Source of the DNA: Bacteroidales bacterium
GTDB lineage: Bacteria; Bacteroidota; Bacteroidia; Bacteroidales; Paludibacteraceae
Reading direction: 5' to 3'
DNA length: 5,763 nucleotides
NCBI GenBank assembly: GCA_900767595.1
Contig: CAAFZS010000075.1
Coordinates: forward strand, 1-5,763
Shown here piece by piece: positions 1-5,763 of this stretch (positions within the stretch are counted from its first letter, which is position 1; each line of letters opens with the position of its first letter). Position numbers and translations under genes: made by a program. The notes below the pieces were generated by a model, which made no database searches, was not told the origin of the DNA, and saw only the letters and a list, made by a program, of their open reading frames with translations.

Positions 1-311
1 AATTTAGTTATTTGGTCTTGTAATAATAGCGATTGTTCTTTTGTTAAATATCCAATTTGTTCACTTAGTTGTATTTGTGTGTTTAGTTCAAATAAGGATC
101 CTACGGCAATACTTAAAAAGTGGATAAAATCTTTATCTGTCTCTCTACCAGCTCCTTCTGCTATATTCGAAGGCACAGACACCGCGGCACGGGTCATTTG
201 AGATACCATCCCGAATTTCTCCACGTCGGGAAAGTTTTTCGTTACTTCATATACTTGACGGGCTAAGGTCATTGCCTCTTTCCATATGTCCAAATTTTTA
301 TAGTTATGCAT
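1..311 (-). CDS. Four-helix-bundle protein, 23S rRNA intervening-sequence (IVS) family, 3' end cut by window edge
   Basis: Reading leftward from the ATG at 311-309 gives 103 codons with no stop before the window edge. The protein starts MHNYKNLDIWKEAM and carries the conserved blocks of the IVS-type four-helix-bundle family: SQMTRAAVSVPSNIAEGAGR at residues 37-56 and FIHFLSIAVGSLFELNTQ at 62-79. Family members are usually about 115-125 residues, so perhaps 15-20 are missing. The family was first found encoded inside 23S rRNA intervening sequences and is common as a stand-alone gene in Bacteroidota; its biochemical role is poorly defined. The Avd accessory proteins of diversity-generating retroelements share this fold, but nothing else of such an element is visible here. 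The start is preceded by an A-rich stretch, normal for this phylum, rather than a clear Shine-Dalgarno. It lies downstream of lysS, same strand, behind a hairpin array; no own promoter was seen. Confidence 0.88.
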   Translation of the reverse strand, partial: MHNYKNLDIWKEAMTLARQVYEVTKNFPDVEKFGMVSQMTRAAVSVPSNIAEGAGRETDKDFIHFLSIAVGSLFELNTQIQLSEQIGYLTKEQSLLLQDQITK

Positions 312-324
312 CTCTTTTTGTTTT

Positions 325-388
325 TGACCACTGCGTTGTATGACCACTTTGTTGTATGACCACTGCGTTGTATGACCGCTTCGCTGTA
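325..388 (-). repeat. Four tandem 16-bp repeats, each a small hairpin with a 3-base loop
   Basis: Units at 325-340, 341-356, 357-372 and 373-388 (plus-strand form TGACCACTGCGTTGTA, with variants). On the minus strand each contains a 13-base hairpin (plus coordinates 327-339, 343-355, 359-371, 375-387) of the form AC-A-NC-loop-GN-G-GT, with an A-G mismatch in the stem. Loops are GCA, AAA, GCA and GAA. In the unit at 375-387 an inner A-T pair is replaced by G-C, so pairing is kept although both bases changed. The array sits directly upstream of the four-helix-bundle start codon, with a 3-base CAT linker between hairpins. Function unknown. Confidence 0.85.
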
Positions 389-393
389 TGATT

Positions 394-484
394 ATCTTTC
401 AGGGCTTTGCCCGGTCTTTCAGTCCCTTCGGGACGGTCTTTCAGCAAGCTTTGCCTGCGGTCTTTCAGTCCCTTCGGGACGGTC
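394..484 (-). repeat. Array of four hairpins joined by a conserved TGAAAGACC linker
   Basis: On the minus strand, starting 6 bases after the lysS stop, four hairpins alternate with the 9-base linker TGAAAGACC (the last copy ends GAT). They lie at 468-480 (GTCCC, loop GAA, GGGAC), 444-458 (GCAGGC, loop AAA, GCTTGC, with one G-T pair), 422-434 (same as the first) and 402-412 (GGGC, loop AAA, GCCC). Stems differ but linkers are nearly identical, which is unlike a normal direct repeat. The G-T pair would be a C-A mismatch on the other strand, favouring the minus strand as the folded one. No T-tract follows any stem, so these are not ordinary intrinsic terminators. They may act as 3'-end protection or processing sites for lysS mRNA (inference). 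Confidence 0.85.
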
Positions 485-486
485 AA

Positions 487-2013
<1,527 letters not shown>

Positions 2014-2045
2014 ATATTTATATATATTTATTTACTTAATTTTCA

Positions 2046-2075
2046 CCCTACACCTCTACTCCCCTACACCTCTAC
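2046..2075 (-). repeat. Tandem repeat in the lysS leader, G-rich on the transcribed strand
   Basis: CCCTACACCTCTAC occurs at 2046-2059 and again at 2062-2075, a 16-base period, and degenerate continuations (CCTCTATT, CCTCTACACC) extend to about 2100. On the minus strand this gives repeated GTAGAGGTGTAGGG with runs of two to five G. It fills most of the roughly 90-base leader expected between the lysS promoter and its start codon. Several GAGG strings could be taken for Shine-Dalgarno sites, but they lie 35 or more bases from the ATG. Confidence 0.8.
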
Positions 2076-2110
2076 CCCCAATCCTCTATTCCTCTACACC
2101 AAAATCGGTG

Positions 2111-2142
2111 CAAATATACAACAAAAATTTGGTATGAGCAAA
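2111..2142 (-). promoter_or_regulatory. lysS promoter, Bacteroidota type
   Basis: On the minus strand TTTG (2142-2139) is followed after exactly 20 bases by TATATTTG (2118-2111), matching the Bacteroidota consensus TTTG / TAnnTTTG at all fixed positions. Transcription should start near 2104, giving a leader of about 90 bases before lysS. An inverted repeat, AAATTTG at 2125-2131 and CAAATTT at 2139-2145, overlaps the upstream box and could be an operator (inference). Confidence 0.82.
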
Positions 2143-2222
2143 TTTAAGAGCAAAAAAATAAAATTTATTTTATTATTGAGTGGTTTTCTTTGCAGAATAT
2201 GGGAGTTTACTCACAATAGACT

Positions 2223-2260
2223 GCAAAAAAGCAATCAATGTGAGGCTTTAGCCTTTTTGC
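2223..2260 (+). other. Nested hairpin in the lysS / HU-fragment intergenic region
   Basis: GCAAAAA at 2223-2229 pairs with TTTTTGC at 2254-2260 and encloses GGC / GCC (2244-2246 with 2251-2253, loop TTTA). A T5 run sits in the right arm, so a weak plus-strand terminator is possible, but the inner stem is short and no plus-strand gene ends here. Apart from this and the lysS promoter, nothing is recognisable between 2146 and 2299. Confidence 0.4.
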
Positions 2261-2299
2261 TCGTAATTGGCTCATATTAATAAAGACGCGGTCTGTACA

Positions 2300-2616
2300 T
2301 TCGAGGTGGGCTCGCGCAGCGAGGTCGGTGCCCTCGAAGTTACAACTTTTTTCCTCGTTTCCTTCTTCCCCCCGCTCGTCGGGGCATCTTGTGCCCCTTG
2401 CCGCGGGGCGTTCCCTCTCGCTTCTAGGTTTCCAACATATGGGGTCCCCGCAAAGTACCACTTTGTGGGGAGAGGAGGAGTCGCGGGTATCTCTGCCGAA
2501 GCGGAGCTTTGGCATCGTACTGAGCGCACTCCGACGAGGACAGCCATTTTTACGTGCGCGCAGATAGTTATAAAAGTCTATCGTGCTCCTTTAAGCCCTA
2601 ATGGGCTTGGCTGTCC
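2300..2616 (+). other. Hairpin-rich intergenic tract, possible structured RNA
   Basis: No credible coding sequence is seen. Stems, left to right: 2300-2306 with 2332-2338 (TTCGAGG / CCTCGAA) enclosing CTCGC, loop GCA, GCGAG at 2311-2323; competing G/C stems between 2370 and 2409; an 11-bp stem at 2446-2456 with 2460-2470 (CCCCGCAAAGT, loop ACC), including a G-T pair; a 9-bp stem at 2494-2502 with 2506-2514 (TGCCGAAGC, loop GGA), also with a G-T pair; AAGCCC / GGGCTT at 2593-2608; and GGACAGCC at 2538-2545 with GGCTGTCC at 2609-2616. The G-T pairs favour plus-strand RNA. The tract ends about 60 bases before the HU fragment start. It could be a long leader, a small RNA, or a pile of repetitive palindromes. 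Confidence 0.55.
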
Positions 2617-2677
2617 CTTAGGCAACTTTTGCGTCAATAAGAAAATAACGTTATAAACTAATAAAAATTTATCAACT

Positions 2678-2854
2678 ATGACAAAAGCTGAACTCGTTAA
2701 CAACATTGCTATCCAAACGGGGTATGACAAAGTAACTCCCCTTATATTTATTTTCGCGCGCGTAAGTGTCTCTCTTCCGCGGTTCGCAACCGCGGCTTGT
2801 TTAGCATTTCTGTGCCGCGCACCCTTGCGCGGAGTCCGCCCTCAATGCCATTGA
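2678..2854 (+). pseudogene. Truncated HU-family DNA-binding protein gene (first 20 codons)
   Basis: The ATG at 2678 opens a 58-codon frame ending at a TGA (2852-2854). The first 20 residues, MTKAELVNNIAIQTGYDKVT, match the start of HU/IHF-type nucleoid proteins of Bacteroidales (helix 1 and the turn before helix 2). From codon 21 (about 2738) the resemblance stops: the frame enters a G/C-rich hairpin array and encodes an unrelated string. No HU continuation, such as the DNA-binding arm with its conserved proline, was found downstream in any frame, so this is a broken gene rather than a frameshift. The A/T-rich leader (about 2635-2677) looks like a normal Bacteroidota leader. A partial -7 box, AACTTTTG at 2624-2631, lacks a properly spaced TTTG upstream. 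A short fusion peptide might still be made, but I see no reason to think it works. Confidence 0.75.
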
Positions 2855-2995
2855 TGCGTCAGCGGGCGGACCTTGTTTATCGTCCACTTAGCCCCGCATA
2901 CTATGCGGGTTCCCTGTATCAATGTCCCCTTTTCCGAGATTTTCTAATCTCGGCCCTTGCGTACTCTGTCTCTTCTCGGCGAAAGTCTTTCGCCG
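2777..2995 (+). repeat. Array of six hairpins with unrelated stems and similar linkers
   Basis: Perfect stems follow one another every 20-45 bases: 2777-2795 (CCGCGGTT, 8 bp, loop CGC), 2815-2832 (CCGCGCA, 7 bp, loop CCCT), 2834-2871 (GTCCGCCC, 8 bp, enclosing a small TCAAT / ATTGA hairpin), 2893-2909 (CCCGCAT, 7 bp, loop ACT), 2934-2953 (CCGAGATT, 8 bp, loop TTCT) and 2977-2995 (CGGCGAAA, 8 bp, loop GTC). Stem sequences differ completely. Several linkers begin near CTTG-N3-TA and end near TGTCYCYYTT. The array starts close to where HU similarity stops. From 2996 to 3060 the sequence stays G/C-rich with a T6 run at 3051-3056 and no convincing stem. No gene is credible between 2855 and 3116. 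Confidence 0.8.
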
Positions 2996-3066
2996 TTTTG
3001 CGTATCGCTCACTGCGTTCCCGCCATCGCAAATCCGGCCGCTGCCACGCCTTTTTTCTTAAATTTT

Positions 3067-3080
3067 GCAAATAAATTTGC
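3067..3080. promoter_or_regulatory. Inverted repeat overlapping the -33 box
   Basis: GCAAAT, two bases, ATTTGC forms a perfect inverted repeat that contains the TTTG of the downstream promoter. Its CAAAT/ATTTG half-sites resemble those overlapping the lysS -33 box at 2125-2145. It could be an operator, but such A/T-rich palindromes also arise by chance. Confidence 0.35.
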
Positions 3081-3107
3081 GTATATCAAAAAAAAGTAGT
3101 AACTTTG
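3076..3107 (+). promoter_or_regulatory. Bacteroidota-type promoter for the secreted-protein operon
   Basis: TTTG (3076-3079), 20 bases, then TAACTTTG (3100-3107) matches every fixed position of the TTTG / TAnnTTTG consensus. Transcription should start around 3112-3116. That leaves almost no leader before the ATG at 3117 but a leader of about 22-26 bases before the in-frame ATG at 3138, which is why 3138 is preferred as the start. Confidence 0.88.
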
Positions 3108-3137
3108 CACCCGAATATGAAAAAATATTTACAAAAT

Positions 3138-4628
3138 ATGAAACAAATTTACAAAACATGGCTATTGGTAGCCGGAATGGTATTTGGTCTAAATGCGGTT
3201 GCGCAGACAACCGGTAGTATTAACGAGTATGGCGAAACGGTTGACGAGTACGGAGGTATCCTCGCACCTCCTTCCGGAGATACGGTTAAGTTTAAGCGTA
3301 TCGCAGGTTCTTCGAGATATAACCTCAATAGCGATAAAATCGTAGTTCAACAAGAGGGAAGTGCCCTGATGGTTGTGTGCAATGATTCGGTGTATTATTG
3401 GAAATCGCCTCTTTGTATGATGTCTGTGTCATGTTATTGGATGAAGGGGACTTATGATAAACAAGCTAAGACATTATCCTTCCCGCAGTTGCAGCCGAAT
3501 TATTATCACCCCAACGATGTGGTTAGTTACTTGGGGTGGTGTATGAAAGTTAAGACGACTTACAAGCCGGCTTTGGACTATGCCGATGCATTTGTGTTTG
3601 ATATTAACGGAGACACGTTGACCTTCCGCAATTCGAAATCCTTCACGCGTACCTCTGCCGATACGGCATATTTTATGGGCGGGGTTCATGAAAATAAGTT
3701 CACTCTCTATGGAGATGGCGGAACCGTCTTGGTTCGGCAACATCCCGTAGCAAAGCGTGATACGGTGGTTGTGAAAGCGATTCGGCTGTATCGTCGCGCC
3801 AATGGAACAAATGGATACGGCTATTCTCTCTTTACGTCTCAGAATGAGGATTTTAATATCATCCAACTTGCGATTAATGGTAGTAACAAGGTCACGGGAT
3901 CGTTTGTTACGGCAGGTATCGATTATAGCAGGAGTACCCTCGTTCCTTACGAGGGTGAACAGATACGCTTCTATGATGGGGAACTGAATATTTTCGAGGA
4001 CGAAGCGGGTTATAAGATGCAGGGAATCATGATTGGCACGGATGAAAAGGCGTATAAGATTGACCTTATCCAACCCGCCGGAACCTTGGATATGGATTCC
4101 TTCGTCGATCTGGACCTTACCATTTCGATGGACTCGGTGGATATCTATAAGGATGACTCAGTAGGAGGCTTTGTGGTGGCGGCTAATTTAAGGCATTATG
4201 TGGTGGAGTTGGACCTGTTTGCTGAATCGTCTGCGACGACGCTTCCGATAGGGGATTATATTATTTCCGATACGCGTGAACCGGGTACCGCCTTAAAATC
4301 GATAGGTTATGTTGGAACCACAGTTAACCCGTGTTGTGTTGTGTCGGTGCACTACTATAGCGATGGCACGCCTTATGCCGATGACTTATGGTTGTTTGTC
4401 AGCGGTACAATATCTGTGAAAGGAGATGGTTCGATTTTGGCAGTAGGAAAGAATTCGTATGACCGAGATATTCGAATTGAATTCACGCCATGCTTAACCG
4501 ATATAAACAACTACACCTTGCCCTATGAGGGAAAGGTAGGGAAAGGGTCTTTCAAAGTATTTGAGAATGGCCAATTCCACATTATTCGCAACGACAAACG
4601 CTATACGATTATGGGTGTTGAGGAGTAG
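3138..4628 (+). CDS. Secreted beta-rich protein of unknown function
   Basis: From the ATG at 3138 this is 496 residues; the ATG at 3117 would add seven (MKKYLQN). A signal peptide is clear: MKQIYKTW, a hydrophobic core LLVAGMVFGLNA, and cleavage near AVAQ (residues 20-23). It follows with NEYGET / VDEYGG, an imperfect six-residue tandem repeat. An N-terminal part (about 48-220) includes WMKGTYDKQAKTLSFPQLQP. Then come two similarly organised beta-rich segments of about 85-100 residues (about 227-310 and 352-449); the second contains LPIGDYIISDTREPGTAL. The C-terminus (471-496) contains KVFENGQFHIIRNDKRYT, resembling an NG-x(4)-IR-x(4)-Y tail I recall from other exported Bacteroidales proteins. 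I cannot name the family. There is no lipobox cysteine and no membrane span beyond the signal peptide. It is first in a likely two-gene operon with the BspA-like gene, suggesting a cell-surface or secreted role (inference). Confidence 0.88.
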   Translation: MKQIYKTWLLVAGMVFGLNAVAQTTGSINEYGETVDEYGGILAPPSGDTVKFKRIAGSSRYNLNSDKIVVQQEGSALMVVCNDSVYYWKSPLCMMSVSCYWMKGTYDKQAKTLSFPQLQPNYYHPNDVVSYLGWCMKVKTTYKPALDYADAFVFDINGDTLTFRNSKSFTRTSADTAYFMGGVHENKFTLYGDGGTVLVRQHPVAKRDTVVVKAIRLYRRANGTNGYGYSLFTSQNEDFNIIQLAINGSNKVTGSFVTAGIDYSRSTLVPYEGEQIRFYDGELNIFEDEAGYKMQGIMIGTDEKAYKIDLIQPAGTLDMDSFVDLDLTISMDSVDIYKDDSVGGFVVAANLRHYVVELDLFAESSATTLPIGDYIISDTREPGTALKSIGYVGTTVNPCCVVSVHYYSDGTPYADDLWLFVSGTISVKGDGSILAVGKNSYDRDIRIEFTPCLTDINNYTLPYEGKVGKGSFKVFENGQFHIIRNDKRYTIMGVEE

Positions 4629-4642
4629 GTTTTTACTCGCCT

Positions 4643-4669
4643 AAAACTAATGACTAAAAACTAACGACT
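4643..4669. repeat. Two 13-bp direct repeats in the gap between the secreted-protein genes
   Basis: AAAACTAATGACT (4643-4655) and AAAACTAACGACT (4657-4669) differ at one base and are one base apart. They fill most of the gap between the stop at 4626-4628 and the first ATG of the next gene. There is no TAnnTTTG box and no terminator stem here, so the two genes are probably co-transcribed. The A-rich stretch is compatible with Bacteroidota translation initiation. Confidence 0.75.
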
Positions 4670-4690
4670 AATATGAAAACTCATTATAAT

Positions 4691-5763
4691 ATGAAAAAAT
4701 CTTTGTTTTTATTCGCCCTCCTGACGCTGAGCGTGGGACTTGGGGCACAAAACGTAGGTGACCAATTCGAGGATGCTGCCTCCGGCTTGAAGTTTGAAAT
4801 TACCGCCGTTGGCGAAACGAACACCGTGAAGGTGATTCCAAACAACTATGCCAACCCCACCTATACCATTCCTGCTACGGTAATATACCAATCCGTAACC
4901 TTTGCTGTAACCGAATTAGGAGAAGAGGCTTTTCTTTTTTGTTATGATATAACATCTCTTTCCCTTCCTTCCTCCATTGTCAAGATTGGTGAATGGGCGT
5001 TGAATAATATGAAGAACTTACGTACTTTAAATGTCGCTTGGACAAACAAATCGCAAATACCTACCGGTAATAATATGGGTGGGTCAGACCAATACATGTT
5101 TTCCGTAACTAATCCTACCTTACGAGTTCCATTGGGTATGGTTCTTATTTATCTACAAGTGCCGATATGGAACGGATTAAAAATTGTTTCTCAAGATCCT
5201 GAGATAGGTTATACTTTTAAGGTTGATAATATCAATTATAAAGTTACTTCTATTGGTGAAAACGCAGAGGTTAGTGTGGACGATAATTCTCAATACGACG
5301 GCACATCGCTGTTAATCCCTCAAACGGTTTATTATGATGATAAGCCCTATGCTGTCACGGCTATTGAGGCGAATGCGTTTAGTGGCTGCTCTACTTTGAC
5401 TCAAGTAACTTTGCGCTCCTTTACCCCTCTTTCGTTAGGAGAAAACGCTTTCTCCGGCACTTCCCTTTCGGCTATTCATGTACCCTATAAGAAGGGTGAG
5501 ACCTATAAATCCGCTTCCGGTTGGAGTGCGTATGCGAGCATGATTAGCGATGAACTCTTCTATATCGATGCTCAAGGAGTACAACAGACGTGTCCTGAAG
5601 AACCAACGATTATAACGGATGCTAATTATCAGGTTATTTGGGACACGGGATGGTATGTGGTTCAAGGGAATGTAACATTATCAGAAGGCGCGCGTTGTGA
5701 AGGTGCCGTCAAACTCATTCTCTCCGATGAGGCAACACTCACGGTAACCACTACTGATGAAGA
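4691..5763 (+). CDS. BspA-like leucine-rich-repeat surface protein, 3' end cut by window edge
   Basis: From the ATG at 4691 the frame is open for 357 codons to the window edge; an in-frame ATG at 4673 would add MKTHYN. The signal peptide is MKKSLFLFALLTLSVGLGA, cut before Q20. Two parallel modules follow. Module 1 (about 32-170) starts GLKFEITAVGE and leads to FAVTELGEEAF and SLPSSIVKIGEWAL. Module 2 (about 173-290) starts GYTFKVDNINYKVTSIGE and leads to YAVTAIEANAFSGCSTLTQV and GENAFSGTSLSAIHVP. These are LRR_5 / BspA-type repeats, known in adhesins and many secreted Bacteroidales proteins. YKKGETYKSASGWSAY closes the second module as usual for the family. At 317-357, GWYVVQGNVTLSEGARCEGA begins another beta-rich segment that continues beyond the window. 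Probably exported and surface-bound or secreted; the ligand cannot be inferred. Likely co-transcribed with the gene upstream. Confidence 0.9.
   Translation, partial: MKKSLFLFALLTLSVGLGAQNVGDQFEDAASGLKFEITAVGETNTVKVIPNNYANPTYTIPATVIYQSVTFAVTELGEEAFLFCYDITSLSLPSSIVKIGEWALNNMKNLRTLNVAWTNKSQIPTGNNMGGSDQYMFSVTNPTLRVPLGMVLIYLQVPIWNGLKIVSQDPEIGYTFKVDNINYKVTSIGENAEVSVDDNSQYDGTSLLIPQTVYYDDKPYAVTAIEANAFSGCSTLTQVTLRSFTPLSLGENAFSGTSLSAIHVPYKKGETYKSASGWSAYASMISDELFYIDAQGVQQTCPEEPTIITDANYQVIWDTGWYVVQGNVTLSEGARCEGAVKLILSDEATLTVTTTDE

Noticed and set aside
402..480. Rho-independent terminators for lysS
   Set aside because: Stems are suitable but none is followed by a T-tract on the minus strand; the following bases are TGAAAGACC.
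325..484. CRISPR array
   Set aside because: Repeats are 9-16 bases and the intervening pieces of 3-15 bases are self-complementary hairpins, far too short for spacers; no cas gene is visible.
304..486. Minus-strand 60-residue open frame over the hairpin array
   Set aside because: It starts at a TTG, overlaps the beginning of the four-helix-bundle gene, and its sequence is just the repeats read through.
2300..2616. tRNA or rRNA gene
   Set aside because: No cloverleaf with a TTCGA-type T-loop and CCA-compatible acceptor stem, and no recognisable rRNA segments.
2607..2631. Complete promoter for the HU fragment
   Set aside because: AACTTTTG resembles a -7 box, but the nearest TTG (2607-2609) is only 14 bases upstream, too close for the usual 19-21 base spacing.
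2267..2656. Plus-strand 129-residue open frame, and overlapping minus-strand frames at 2207-2515 and 2272-2547
   Set aside because: They run through inverted repeats in several frames at once, have odd composition, and show no recognisable domain; the long open frames follow from high G/C content.
2797..3099. Plus-strand 100-residue open frame and minus-strand frame 2888-3070
   Set aside because: They coincide with the hairpin array and match no HU continuation or other protein I recognise.
3474..4073. 199-residue minus-strand open frame
   Set aside because: It is fully antisense to the secreted-protein gene, which has a promoter, a signal peptide and sensible domain structure.

Overview
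The window looks like chromosome from a member of the Bacteroidota, most likely order Bacteroidales. Three things point there: both good promoters have the Bacteroidota form (TTTG, 20 bases, TAnnTTTG); the lysyl-tRNA synthetase is of the Bacteroidales type; and the right end encodes secreted proteins of a kind common in that order, including a BspA-like leucine-rich-repeat protein. Genus cannot be read from the sequence.

Left third, minus strand: lysS (487-2013) is transcribed leftward from its own promoter (2111-2142) through a G-rich repeated leader. After its stop codon comes a compact run of eight small hairpins (325-480), then the start of a four-helix-bundle (23S rRNA intervening-sequence family) gene that runs off the left edge. 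All eight hairpins, read on the minus strand, have purine-rich three-base loops closed by C and G.

Middle, 2014-3116: about 1.1 kb without an intact gene. It holds a strongly structured stretch (2300-2616), the first 20 codons of an HU-family DNA-binding protein gene that ends abruptly (2678-2737), and a second series of hairpins with unrelated stems and loosely similar linkers (2777-2995). G-T pairs in two of the 2300-2616 stems suggest that this part is read as plus-strand RNA. This repeat-rich tract around a broken HU gene is the least explained part of the window.

Right half, plus strand: a textbook promoter (3076-3107) drives a secreted protein of unknown function (about 496 residues) and, 62 bases after its stop, a BspA-like protein cut by the right edge. 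Both have signal peptides and two closely spaced in-frame ATGs. They are probably one transcript for exported surface or secreted proteins, unrelated in function to lysS.
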